Source: Apostichopus japonicus
Taxonomy: Eukaryota; Echinodermata; Holothuroidea; Aspidochirotida; Stichopodidae
Assembly: GCF_037975245.1 (NCBI RefSeq)
Contig: NC_092577.1
Location: forward strand, 16,506,013 to 16,570,012
Length of the DNA stretch: 64,000 nucleotides
Reading direction: 5' to 3'
Within the stretch, counting starts at the first letter, position 1, and every line of letters begins with the position of its first letter. The position numbers were made by a program, and so were the translations under genes. Below are positions 1 to 12,100 of this stretch, piece by piece. The notes beneath the pieces were generated by a model. The model was not told where the DNA came from and made no database searches. It was given only the letters and a program-made list of their open reading frames with translations.

Positions 1-1317
1 AAAGTTCGGAAAAACAAGATGTATGCCCGCTGACTATAGTATCGGGAGTAAAGGCCATACTGTTTAACTGTCATGGACAATTATATGTCTGTAACTCAAC
101 ACATTCACTATGCAGGTAATATGGACCCGGTCTCCAGAGGCCAGTTAGTTTGTATCGCAGAACTGGTGTCAGTACTTAATGTGTCAGGCTTGAGTGTAGG
201 CATGGATGGATGTTGATCTTAAATTGGTCATAGTATTAGTCATTCTGTCATTAAGATGAAATTTGTATTCGTCAGATTTGAATATTGTGTTTTTCTCAAT
301 ATTTTCGTGGAGTTTGCATAGGACAGGCACAATTCAGGGCAGGCTTCCAGGAAGTCATCTGAACACAGTGCATATGGTTTCCTATCCCCTTTTTCTTGGG
401 GGGGGGGGCAGGCAAGCTGCCCTTACCAAAAGCCCAGGTGAAGGCATACTGGACGGTAAAATTACTAGTGCTGTATTGGCTAGGGCACTAAAGGTTGATT
501 CAGCTGGCACATTAGTCCTGTATTTGGTAGAAACTTTAAAATCAGAAGCAGTATTTCTTTATGTTTACAGCTATCGCTATTTCCCTAAACAGTAGTGTGG
601 TGTGAAAGTACAGCTACGGTCCCGTCGTGTGCTTTTCTCTCTTTTCGTCTTGAACATGAAAAATGTAGTTTATCTTCATTCCTTCAGGAAGACAGAGCGC
701 GCATCTTGGTCTGAGGAGAGTATGCGCCAAGCAGTGGTGAAGGTGCGTCAAGGCATGGGTGTGAAGAGAGCTGCTCATGAGTTTGGAGTACATGTGACAA
801 CTTTGAGACGTAAAGACCAGAGGACAACTTGAGAACATTCGTCCAAGGTTAGGGAGAGGCTCTGTTTTTGGTGATCAATGAACTAGCACTAGATGAGTAC
901 TTTTTAAGGATGGAAGCCCTTGGCTTTGGATTATCAAGAAGAGATCTATAATCACTGGCATTCGAATTTGCAGCAAAAATTATTATCAGTCACTTTTTCA
1001 ACCAAAGACTCGAAGAAAGCATGGCGATACGAAGGGTTTTCTTTCTCGCCATCCAAAGTTATCGGTATGTAAAGCAGAGGGCCTCTCCCGCGCTAGGGCC
1101 ATAGGCATGTACAAAACCAATGGGATTTTCAAGTCCCTAGAAAATGTCCTCCAAAGGGAAGGGTACTTTCAGGCCCCAGGATTTACAATGTCGATGAAAG
1201 TGGTCTTTCTCTGACAAATAGGCCACATTCTACCGTGTCTAGAATGCCCTGGTAATCTTTTAACACTGTACACCCTCACTGGCCCTAATGGCCTTCCTTC
1301 ATTTTGAGAGCACTTTC

Positions 1318-2142
1318 CCACAAAGTGGCCCCTGACGCGACCTCAGGGAGGGTGGCGGGTAAACCCTGCCACTCGCCGAGCTCGCCGAGAAGGAAAAATC
1401 TAACGCTAACAAAGACTGCTGACGCCTCCAGGCGGAGCCCACCTTGAACAGTCGGGGTGGGGGTCCGCCCTCCGTCACCCCGTAGGCGTGCCTCCCCCTA
1501 CACTTACAGAGGTCTAATTGAACAAGGGGACGAGGCCCATACTACCTTAGATGGTAAAGAGTAACCTGGTAAACCAAACTAAGGAAACAACACCCACCGA
1601 TAGACAAGTAGCCGCAGGCGACCCAGGGGGTGGCGATGTCTATCGACGAAACGCGAGGAGTCATGAGTCAGGTCGAACGACCGTTCCCCCGTCCGGCTGC
1701 GTCCCACCTCCCTCGGGGGAGGGTGGCGGGAAATGGAGACAGGTAAGTGGGTCACTCGTAAAAATATAAACCAGTAAGTTTTATAATATTTACTTCGTTC
1801 CCCACTTACCTGTCTCCCCACAACCTATGCACCGAGTGGCACTGCCAGATGGTGGGAGGCCCGAGGGGTGGGACCCCCGGAGCTCGTATCATCGAGCGAC
1901 CAAAGCCAAATCGGCCTGTGATATGTCCGATAAGTAGCAGGCGACGGAGCGATTGGAGTCTTCCACGCCGTCGTCTTGCAGATGTCCACTATTGGAAAGC
2001 CTGCGAACAGGGCTGTAGAAGCAGTGAAACCCCTGCTGTTGTGAGCCATGGATCTGCCTGGACCTGTAGCCAGAGGGCGGATGGCTTCCACCAAACAGCG
2101 GGACAAGGTATCCTCCCAGGCTGCTGAGTGGGGCACTCTGGG
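1318..2142. mobile_element. GC-rich insertion with 8-bp target duplication, family unknown
   Basis: GCACTTTC occurs at 1310-1317 and again at 2143-2150. Joining the two sides restores the pogo reading frame through the V-P-P-Y motif, so about 825 bp was inserted into the transposase. The insert is much richer in GC than its surroundings and contains the related blocks GGGAGGGTGGCGGG near 1345 and 1718. Its edges share only weak inverted similarity (CCACAAAGTGGCCCC against CCCAGAGTGCCCC). ORFs on both strands are short and match no family I recognise. An 8-bp duplication suits hAT or P type non-autonomous elements, but a SINE or LINE 5' fragment is also possible. Confidence 0.6.
1735..1817. 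repeat. 83-bp fold-back hairpin
   Basis: GGAGACAGGTAAGTGGG (1735-1751) is perfectly inverted at 1801-1817. The AT-rich spacer has a second, weaker inverted match (GTAAAAATATAAA against TTTATAATATTTAC). Each arm contains a consensus splice donor (AG|GTAAGT). It may be a tiny fold-back element inside the GC-rich insert. Confidence 0.7.
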
Positions 2143-3119
2143 GCACTTTCATGTACCACCCTATGTGATCATGAAAGGGAAAAGGAAGAAGGATGAGTAT
2201 ATGCAGATGGTTTGCCTCCTGGATCAAAGCTGAACTTGTCAGTTTATGATCGAAGTTACATTAACACTGAATTGTTTGTGGATTCGCTGAAGTTTTTCAG
2301 GGGTCATGCAGTAACAGGAAAGGTGGTGTTGATCATTGATGGCCATGCACTACATGTGAAAAGTGTGCAAGTGATAGATTACTGTATCCAGAATCACATT
2401 GTTCTTATTTGCCTCCCATCGCACACTACAAAATAAATTCAGCCAATGGACAGGTCAGTGTTGGAGCCATTGAAAGTGCATTATGATTATGCTACAAACA
2501 ATTGGATGAAGCGCACACCTGGGGCTTCCATTACGAAGTACAGATTTCGAGCTTTATTGAACCAGGGATGGGGTTAAAGTGCAACTGTTACCAATGCAGT
2601 GAAGGGATCCGAGGCTTGTTGAATTTATCCTTACAATCCACAACGAATACATGAGGCATTTCCACCATCAGAAACCTCAGAGAGAGCTACAGAGCTTGCT
2701 GGGGATTATGAAGAGCCCTCAGTAGGAGATAAAGAAAGTGCATCTGCTGAATCATCTCTGAAGGAAAGAGAGAGCAATCTCCCTCAAGATAGAAGCAGCG
2801 ACGTAGCTGGGCCATTGAATTCCTCCTTCGAATATATTTTCCCTTCAGCAGTTTATGAAAGAGCATCCAAGAGCAGAACGAAGCAGCACCGACTACAACT
2901 TTGGAAGAGCTCCGTCAACATGGAGCAGAATCAGACAGGCAGGGGAATCTCACAACAAATGCATCATTAAGTGGGGAAAAAGGGAAAGAGCAAAGCCCCC
3001 CAAAAAATACCCTATTATTCCCTGCATGTCGACATTTTAATATAGTGAAGCATATAGCTTGAAAAGTAACTAAAGAGTCATTATTTAGGCAAGTCAGCCT
3101 TTAGAGTTGAGAAAACTAT

Positions 3120-3158
3120 GGGGTCCATATTATCTGCACATGCAGTTAATACGGACCC
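3120..3158. repeat. Back-to-back pogo terminal repeats
   Basis: GGGTCCATATTATCTGCA is followed after two bases by TGCAGTTAATACGGACCC, giving a near-perfect palindrome. Both halves match the left pogo end at 113-130. This is either two abutting element ends or a terminal hairpin. Confidence 0.6.
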
Positions 3159-3299
3159 ATTTGGCCTTTGACCCTTGTCAAAATTGGCTTAGATATTCTA
3201 TCCATACCCATGGTTTGATGCGCTCTGTTGTAATGTATCTTATTCTAAGAGAAGATAGAGGTTGATTTCATATGCATAATTTTTTTAGCTAAAGGGCCC

Positions 3300-3890
3300 C
3301 CAACCATACCGTAGTAGAAATTCCAGTAAAACCCAGTTAAAAAATCAAGTAGGTTCTACTAGGTCCAACTATGTTTAACTGGTTTTTAACTGTTTAACTG
3401 GGTCTTACTGGGTTCCAACTGGGCTATGCTGTACATGAGCTAGGTTGAACTGGGTTTACGCAATGTTCAACTGGGTTTGTTCAGGCCCAACTGAAATTTT
3501 AACTATGTTTGAACTTGCCCAACTGGGTTTGAACTATGTTGACTGGTGAACTTGCCCTGTTGGGGTTGAACTAGGTTTCACACTGGCCCAACTGGGTGTG
3601 AACTGTTTTCTAGTGAACTGAGCCAGCTGGGGTTTAACTACGTTTCACTGGTTTGCACAGGCCTAACTGGGTTTGAACTGTGTTTACTGGTGAACTTGCC
3701 CTGTTGTGATTGAACTAGGTTTCACACTGGCCCAACTGGGTTTGAACTATGTTGACCGGTGAACTTGCCCGGCTGGGTTGAACTAGGTTTCACTGGTTTT
3801 GCACTGGCCCAACTGGGTTTAGACTGTTGACTTGTGAACCTGCCTAGCTGGGGTTGAACAAGGGTTCACTGGTTTTGCACAGGTTTGAAG
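3300..3890. repeat. AACTGGG-type degenerate array, left
   Basis: From about 3510 to 3890 a unit of roughly 70-75 bp recurs about five times. Each copy contains GCCCAACTGGGTTTGAACT, then a GGTGAACTTGCCC block, then GTTGAACTAGGTTTCAC. The first 200 bases have shorter, more degenerate copies, and the opposite orientation appears near 3320-3340. It resembles a subterminal repeat array. Confidence 0.75.
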
Positions 3891-3920
3891 TAGGCTGTTG
3901 GTTTTTACAGGTTTTTAATG

Positions 3921-4632
3921 AAGATATACAACTAAAACTAGGATAGAATGGCTTTATGTTAATAACAGGAACCAATTAATTGACAGTATATACAGGTAGC
4001 TAGTGACATTTCCCAATGCCAATGCCCTGGTCCTCATCTAAGAACTTGTAATGATGTATTACCAATAAAATACTGATAGTTATTTACCTCCCACATAAAA
4101 GGATAAAAAATAAACAAAACACACAGTGCATTCAATTTATAATATAGTTTTATTCTTTATCATGCAAAATCGTTGATATGCTGTTTTATATATTTGAACA
4201 TTGTAATATCTTAATAAGTTGAAAAAAGTAATACTCCATGTTCAAACTGTATCGCATGAAGTATTAAGGTAATTTTGATGAGGAAGATATAGAAGTCAAA
4301 GTAGGATAGATTGGCTTAATGGTAAGATGAGGAACCAGTTAATTCACCGATACAGTATATACAGGTAGTGACATAATCCAATGTCCTAGTTCTAATCTAA
4401 CAACTTGTAATAGAGTACTGATAGTTACCTCCCCCATGAAATGATAAAAAATTATACAAACAAAACACAGTGTATTAGCTTATAATATAGATTTATTCTA
4501 TATTATATAATATATATAATCATTGATATAATGTATTATATATTTGCACATTGTAATATCATAATACAGTGTAAGATGGAAAAAGTAATATTCCATGTCC
4601 AAACTATATATTGCATGAAGTATAAAGAAATT
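3921..4632. repeat. Tandem duplication, about 360-bp unit
   Basis: Copy 1 (about 3921-4270) and copy 2 (about 4280-4632) share ordered blocks: AGGATAGA-TGGCTT, CAGTATATACAGGTAG, ACAAAACACA, TATAATATAG.TTTATTCT and TTCAAACT.TAT.GCATGAAGTA. Small indels separate them. The rest of the stretch up to 5075 is AT-rich and shows no gene; it probably holds the transposase 3' UTR and element end. Confidence 0.75.
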
Positions 4633-5075
4633 GCATTGTTGCATTCACAAATGTTTAACAATTAAAGGCTGCAGCATCAGGTACCCCTAAATGAATTATC
4701 CCCATGACTTTCATGGTTGAGTGAATCCCTGTAGATTGCAACTTTCTAGCTGAACAGCTGTCATTGCACTGCACTGACCACAGGTAAATTATGTACAGTA
4801 ACTCTTTCTGGCCCAAAACATGTGAACAAAAGCCTGCTCATGGATTGTTCTACCCAGGGTTTCATTACACATAAAAAAGAAGGCCAAGGCCCCCATTTTA
4901 TTGCGTGTCTTAGCATGTGTATTGTATATGATTGATATAATTAATAGTTGCTAACTCTCTGTTCTTAATCATAAGTAACAATGTTGTTGAGTTGACATAA
5001 TTAAGCCACATAGCTGGCTGGGAAACATGTGAAACTCCTCTCGCCAACATCAACTAAAAAACAACTTCCACACAG

Positions 5076-8031
5076 TTAAGTTGCTGCAATTGCTGAGACA
5101 TTTTCAGAAAGATGTGCACACAACTTTATGTGGAAAACACCGGTATTGTTTTGCGGCTCTTGAAAACCATTATCTGGGACAAAGTGCATTATTTTATACA
5201 AAATAATGCATTCATTTTGTACACATAACACTTTTTGGATCCTTCCAACCTGTCCATTTGACAGGTAAAACATTGTGCAGTTAAGCATTTTGCTCAGCAT
5301 TACTTAATAGCTGAACGCCATATAATTCCACTGAATCCATAAATTCTGTTGGTTTGAGCTTTCGCGGAGAAAGCATTTCCTTACATAAGGCTTTCATTCT
5401 GTCGGATACCGTATAATTTGCTGCAAACAATGGCAGAGCCCTTACAAGGAAAAACTTGTACATGGCTTGTAGCATTATACCCCTTATTGCCCTTTACGAC
5501 ATTCTTGATTTCTCCATTTGCTGTTTCAAAAGGGAAACATGAATGCGTCCAAAGAGGTTCCCACATTTTGACACTTTTTGCAAGATGGACTAATGAGTGG
5601 ACATTGGAAGTCATTGCTTTTTCCCCATAAAGCAACTGCATATGACCTACAAAATTAAACAATAAAATATAAGCTGTATTGACATCTTCTGGACTAAGGT
5701 ACTTTTGAAGTAAGATGTAGCAACCCTGAACAAGTGCGTAGAAGTGTCTCAAATACTGCTCTGGTAAAACACCATGCAAGCATGGGATGGAAAAATAAAA
5801 TAACCAGTTGTAGCACTCAATGGCTTTCCAGTGTTTCCTTTCTGTAATTGGTCGTGGTATACGAGACACAAATGATGGAACCTTTATTGATTTGAGAATT
5901 TTATCAAGCCTATTCAAAACATTTGGTTGACCAATATAATAGACACTGTTTGCTGGGCTACTAAACCAAAGTTCAGCAAGTTGTCTTGCTACATGAAGGA
6001 GAAGGCAGTGCATGAAATCAGGAGGGAAACCCCAGACTAATGGAAACTTTGGCAAATTTATTACAGGTGTTGGACCTTTAACACCACGTATGATGCGACC
6101 TTCATCTAAAGCCTTGATCATGTCTTCCAGCACTTCATCATCACATCGCTCAGCATGATCACAAACATCAACAGGGTAACTTGACCACTGTTCTCTACTG
6201 TTCGCCCTGGATGATAACATGAACCACAGCCCATGTATCCATTAAAGCTGCCCTGCCAGGGGCATCAGCACAACAACAAATTCCGTAGAATTTTCTTCTA
6301 ATTATTTCACCCTCATTTTCCCACTGAACACCATCACCAGCCAAAATTCTTGCTTCTGTTACAAACTTTCCTAAAAGTATATTCATACGAGGCCCTTTTT
6401 GCCCGAACCATACACCAGCAAGCAGTAAATTTTTCATTCTTAAACTTGCTGGAAGCTCATTAATCATGATATAGATTGGCCAGAGGGAGTACCTTGCAGA
6501 CTTGAACACTGGCATTCCATCTGTATTAAAAGTGTATGTGAAGTTATTTGAAAAATTCTGTACTTCTTGAAGATTTTTGTAAATTTGACCATCAAAAATA
6601 TCTTACAAATTTCCTTCCTGTTTCTTATGTCTGTTGTACCTATAAGCCAGATTCACTGTTATGTCCTCCCTTTCAAGTAAAGTCTTTATCTGATGCTTCA
6701 GACTAGATGTAATGAAAAAGTTACTATTTTGCATGTTTCCAACATTGCAATCTCTCTGACAATGTGGGCAAGAGGCAACACCTACATTTATGCCTTGCCA
6801 GGTTCTAACAAAGCTCAAACAATAACTGCAATAAAAATGAAATCAAAAATTCAAACAAATGCTTTTAAATAACTTCTCAAATATATTTTGATGCTGGTAT
6901 AACAACTCTTCCTAATATGCTATTAATAATATGCAGAAGATCCACCATGGCAGCTGTAGACAGACAATGCCGCATCACAATAGTCATGACCATAAGGATT
7001 ACCTCAGCCTTTCTTACTTGCGATCCCTGGAAAAGTGGTTCATTCAGTGTCTCATCTGCCTGGAATGCTGCTTCATCATCTGCTGGGACATCACTATCTG
7101 TCTCTGAAGAGGATGAGGGGCTGCTGGGTTCTTCAGATGGTGGACCTGAATCATCACTCTCCCTTTCAACTGTCGAGTCAGCTGCTGCAGTGTTTCCAGA
7201 ACAATTCCCTTCAGAAGCAGATGAAGAAACGTGATATTTATATATATATAGATGTAGATATGTAGATATGTATGTAGGCAGGCAGGCAGGCAGGCGGAGA
7301 GAAGTATGGCAATTGATATAAGGCCAAGCGAATGTGGCACAGAGTACAACACTGCAAAACTAATTAAAAGTAGCCGCTTCATTTTTTTTTAAATCACCAC
7401 GGTAGCAATCTTACTTTCATTATCCTGCATCAGGAACAATTTTGTCTGCACCAGAACCCAATGATCCTTGACATGGGACAGTTAGTTTGTATGCCTACAG
7501 GATATATGTATGCCTATTTACAGGTAATTACGAATACAAGTCACTTATAATGAAGTTCACCGTAAATTAGTTCGCTGCAGGTAGACTTCTCCACAGGCAA
7601 TGTTTGCTGCACCTACACGACAGTATGGTATCATTTTGGCATTCTAATACGTCATTTTTTTTATTTGGGTTTGCTGAGGCAATTTGGTTCATTTGAAGGG
7701 GGAATAAATGTCTAAAAGCCTTTTCATGTGAAATAAGTTACATGGTAGGTCCTAAGCATAACACTTGGGTCTGGACCTAATAAATATTGGAGAATTCGGA
7801 CATACAGTATTAATATCTTATTAAGTTTTCTTACCATTTCACCGTAACTGCTATGGCATCATCGTTAGGTCTACCATCTTTACTGGAAGTGGAACAGTTG
7901 AAACCTGTGGACCAATTGTTTTCTAATTGTCCCTTCTTGCGAGTCTTGCTGCCTTTTTTATAACGATTCGGGGTCCTCCTAGGAATGGTTGGTTCTTCAT
8001 CACTAGAATTTTGAGGTTCTAACAGAAACAT
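5076..8031 (-). pseudogene. CACTA/EnSpm-like transposase (animal type), spliced and damaged
   Basis: Exon 1 (8031-7835) starts with Met, is basic, and ends at a GTAAGA donor. A second coding block (about 7222-6885) has an acidic Ser/Glu stretch, then a hydrophobic segment ending SILGRVVIPASKY. A third (about 6833-6603) carries a Cys-Pro-His-Cys zinc-ribbon-like motif (ASCPHCQRDC). The conserved core follows: 6515-6230 with WPIYIMINELP and AGVWFGQKGP, then 6220-5381 with WGFPPDFMHCLLL, ITERKHWKAIECYNWL, EKAMTSNVHSLVHLAKSV and SCFPFETANGEIKN. The C-terminal part lies at 5475-5076. The order and motifs match the transposase family common in invertebrate genomes. Frameshifts near 6885 and 6195-6220, with others near the C terminus, break it. 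The intron at 7383-7830 holds nothing else. Expression would come from the shared spacer with the BEN gene. Confidence 0.75.
7256..7296. repeat. TATGTAG and GCAG(G) microsatellite
   Basis: A short run of TAGATATGTA is followed by five GGCA/GGCG tetranucleotides, inside or at the edge of a transposase intron. Confidence 0.7.
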
Positions 8032-9109
8032 TGTTCCTTTTCCTTTCTCGATTTCGATCCATTTGTCTAGGGCCTACAGCGATATCCAAGATTCGAACTT
8101 GTCAATATTTCTTGTGCATACCGAGACCAGCCTAGCCTAGAATTAGGCTAGTATGAGTCCAACGGAGTTCGCTAGGTACATTTAATGGACGCCTGTATGT
8201 AAAAAAATGTGCACGTTGTATAAAGACTCTCCCCGTACTACCGGCTAGGCTAGGGTTACACGTTTAGCAGTATATACATGTACAGTATCGTACCAATGTC
8301 CAAACAATGTCAATACGACGCAAAAAACCGTATTACAGTTCAATAAAAGTATAGATAGATGTTGTATTTACATAACTGCACGTAGATGAGATAACTTCTC
8401 GAAGAAAGTAGGAAAATAATAAACCTATAGCCGACCAGGCAAGAATCGCAATTCAGATGAAAAATACAAAAGACTGCTTTTATTTTAGGCGTAATTGTAT
8501 CGGGAATGTTATTATGAAAGTTCGTAAGCAGTAACCGTATCGTAATATATTGAAACTGCTAAATTAGCAACTTATGAGGGGGGTAAAATAAATGTTGGTC
8601 ATCTTTATCAGAGTTTTGATTGAACGATTTAACTATTGTACCGTATTAAATAAAAATAAAATATGTTACTGTAATTATGTTATACTTTTGAACAATTGCT
8701 AGGCAAAATGCCTTCCTAGTGCAGAATGGTATGATCCGACTGAATTTGCACTTTGACATTAGTTTTGCGTCAGCGCTAAAGTTATAAATTTCGAAACCGC
8801 AAGCACACGCTAACAGAAGCCTCGCAGAGTCGCATTTGTAACAGATTTTATCAACAATTTAAAATTATTACCGCGGCTGAGTTCCCTTGTTTGTGATCTT
8901 TATATTATTGACACATACTTGTAACGTTATAATTGATTTTACACGTGCTTTTTAACATCAATATTTGAATTGAACTGAAACTTGATAGTGGCCTAGGACT
9001 ATTGTATAGGCTAGTCCTAACAAACCTGTTTCCTAATACTACATTCACTAACGTTAGACATAACCTAACGTTATAGTTGCCTAGCTTATTGGGGCCTAGC
9101 TTAGGCATA
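8032..9109. promoter_or_regulatory. Intergenic spacer between divergent genes, likely promoter region
   Basis: The spacer separates the transposase start (8031, minus) from the BEN gene start (9110, plus). No open reading frame of note is present. CTAGGCTAG-type motifs recur (8128-8150, 8242-8252, 8990-9015, 9080-9106), and AACGTTA occurs three times within 9040-9075. A bidirectional promoter is inferred from layout alone; no TATA box position can be assigned. Confidence 0.4.
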
Positions 9110-12100
9110 ATGGCAATTTCTTATGCATACATTAGGTATCTTAAAGATCAGGAACATGAAATTGTGAATGTAAATCACATTAACAACTTTCACCCGGAGC
9201 ATGATCTAGACTTTATACCTAATAAAGCATATATGGTACAATGGCTGGCAATTGACAGCGACGATGAAACAGAGATGGATTCCAACTTACAGGACCCGTA
9301 CAAGGCACAAATTTTATTGTTGGCAGGTAAGTTATATTTGTACTTCTTCAAACTGTTGGCTATATCGATATGCATATAGGCTATTGTGTCCAATGCAATT
9401 TACATAGTATATTTAACTGTTGTTAATTTGCCTCTTTTGTTTGTGCACCTACACTAGTTAATCCATATCACCATAGCTGAACACCAGATGGTAACAGCCT
9501 CGGTCAACATAGCATAATTAGCTTAACATATAAAGAGTGTTGACAAGTAAAGAGGCTTTAACTAAAACGGTAACCCACACAGGGAATATGTTTGTGGATA
9601 AATATTTTGTCGCTTAACTTATGCAAGTTTGAACAATGTACTTTAACCAGTACATTTGGAATTTCATTGAAGAAGGCAGGTGGAGGGGAGGGGTGTGGGT
9701 GTTAGCAGGGGGTAAATAATGGCTAGAGAATTACTGGGTGGATATTTAGGTTTTATTTTTCCAATTTCCTCCCCCCCCCCCTCCGATATGACAACCCTGC
9801 TTACCATTTGATCCATCCACTAAATAGTCACATTCTTTGTTTTTGTTTACAGCTTCAAGAAAGGAGCTAGAGAAGAAGTTAGAAGGCACACGTGTCAAAG
9901 TGTTAAAAGTCTTTGACACATCAGTGGAGGACTCCTCTGAAGATGAAAGTACTTCGTCATCTTTACGACAGGAAATGTGCTTTTTATGTGACCCGTCATA
10001 CGGGATACAAAACGTCACGGCCAAACGGCACTTCCAAACCATCCCATTCTTACAAACGAACCTCAGGTCAAGCGAGCCAAAAAAAGTACATACGCTCACC
10101 GACCTGCAGAGACAAAACGCCCAACCCCCCACTGAAATATTAAAAAACTACAAAAGGACGACCAGCACGCAGCGAAACAAAACACCCTTCCCCAGCACAC
10201 CACCGTCCAAAAAAGGCAGCCCTAGATAGACGGCGAAAATCGCCTTCAACCTGAAGGCGAATGTCAGACTTAACCGCCTCCAGGACTGCCTGCCAACTGG
10301 CAAATTTCCCCCTAAAAACAACATCACATCTATTCCTCCAAATAAGTTTTTTTACAACAGAACAAACATAAATAATACGCTGCAACACAGCAACGGAACA
10401 AACTGGAGGATCTAATCCATACAAAACAAAACCCTGTCCTTACGACAGGAAATGTTAGATTCAGGGAAAGCAAGGGTAAATATTTTATTGTTCAATGTCT
10501 TGTTTATGAGACGCTACAATAAGTACATTCTCTTTGGCCACATTTGCAATGCTATTAGAGTTGCTGGGATTAGAAGAGATTTCATAGTTCAACATTTATT
10601 GTTTTGCCTATAATTAATATTTGAAGGTTTTAGCAACTTAGTAAGCTGCTAAAGCCCAATGATTCATTTATCCCCAGGAATCACACAACGTAAGGTAACC
10701 CACTTAGTTCCATTCCCTGTACAATCAAATTCTGAGATTTGCCAGAACCATGTTTTGCATAACTTGGTTAGAAAAGTCTTCTATGCATTATCTTTGTACA
10801 TTATTTTGGCCTTCCCCTAGCTGTACCTGTATGGAAGTTCAAGAGGGACTTTAATCTGTTTAAATGTTTCTTAATAAATAACAGATATGAACTTATAGAA
10901 AGAAGTGTCTGATAACTAAATGCAGATTGGTGGCCCACTGTGTGCTTACCAAAAGTTTACATGTACACTCTCATGGTCTTTAATATTCACAACACTGCCT
11001 AAAATACAAATTGTATGTGTTAATATAGAGTGATAGATATGTGAATGTGCTGTTCGAAGTACTATTAAAAAAGGCCTAAACAATATTTTGGTCTTTGGTC
11101 TACCACATTTATGCGACAATCAAAATATATTTTATTTGAAACAATGGCACTTGATGGGAACATTTGAAATTATTATTATCCACATGTAGAAATATCATAT
11201 ATATGCTATTAACACTTGTAATCAAAATTATAAAGTTGATTTAGCTGATAAATTCTAATTTCGAATCCATTGTTTTTTTAGAAAGAGGAAAAAAAGAAAA
11301 ACAAAAAGCTATGAGCAGCTCTCTTAAGAAATTGCTGTCAGAACGGCTTGAGTGCCGAAAAAGGAGTGCTGTTTTTGGAGACGAACCAGAAATGAAGAGG
11401 AAATGCCATGGTCTGGAGATGAAAAACCAAGAGCTGATGACAAGAAACAAGGAACTGGGGGCAAAGATGAAAGAAGTGCAAGATTTGAACATCCGACTGC
11501 AGAGAGCACTGTTGGAAAAACTGAGCTGCCCACATTGTGAAAAGAAAGGTAGTATTGCTTTATTAATTTGTAAGTTCCCACTTATTTAATGCAAATAACA
11601 GGTTGATTTAGACATAGGTTTTCAATTTAAGATGTCACCATCAAAAGAGGCTCACAGATATTTAAAAATTTACGCAATTGCCTTGATCGTTGTTTTAAAC
11701 ATGGCGTGTCCTATTGGCATAATGATATACTTTGCGAAAGTTATTAGTGAAGTATACAGCATACACGTTTATGCTACAAATGTGAGGATGCCCTACACTG
11801 AACATTATGAACATTAAACTATCGATCTAATTTCAAGTAAGGCTTAATTTGTACACTATAGATCTACTGTTAAAAAAATTAACAACTTTTTGATAGTGTG
11901 TTGTTATATTGTGTAGATAACACCATGATCAGCACCCATAAATCTATTAAAATATCAATTAAATATAAATATTTTTTTTTATTATTTTCCCTCATCAGAT
12001 GTCAAGGATCCACCAAATTCCAAGGAAGTACCAACCAGGCACACCACCATTCCACCATCTTCACCTGAAATTGTCCCTGAAGAGGAACCTTGTGGGATGG

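Larger units (their letters stand above)
665..3040 (+). pseudogene. pogo/Tigger-type transposase, broken
   Basis: Pieces appear in the order expected for a cut-and-paste transposase of the pogo group. At 700-830 there is a psq-like helix-turn-helix (WSEESMRQAVVKVRQG...). At 1181-1215 is the first catalytic Asp in IYNVDESGLSLTNR. At 2150-2190 is VPPYVIMKGKRKK. At 2212-2436 is the second Asp in LIIDGHALH, followed by ICLPSHTTK. The third Asp is in QPMDRSV near 2440-2460. At 2630-2660 is the family-typical IYPYNPQRI tail. Reading frames change between pieces, and stops occur at about 830, 1255 and 2436. The coding sequence is split by the insertion at 1318-2142. The DDD motif order matches DDE_1 (Tigger/jerky) transposases. 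Function is certainly lost. Confidence 0.75.
114..3137 (+). mobile_element. Decayed pogo/Tigger-like DNA transposon
   Basis: The element is delimited by an 18-bp terminal repeat: TGCAGGTAATATGGACCC at about 113-130, and its inverse at 3120-3137 with one mismatch. It encloses pogo-type transposase remnants with a psq-type helix-turn-helix, DDE_1 motifs and a C-terminal tail. A TA target duplication is not clear at either edge, so the exact ends are inferred. The first 500 bases hold no recognisable gene, only a poly-G tract near 400. The transposase carries several stops and frameshifts and an 825-bp insertion, so the copy is inactive. Tigger, pogo and jerky-like subgroups cannot be told apart from this decayed sequence. 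Confidence 0.6.

Noticed and set aside
263-595. 110-residue ORF
   Set aside because: It spans a poly-G tract, has no motif and lies in the non-coding part of the pogo element.
3300-3890. Repeat array considered as CRISPR-like
   Set aside because: Units are degenerate, spacing is irregular, there are no unique spacers or cas genes, and the context is eukaryotic.
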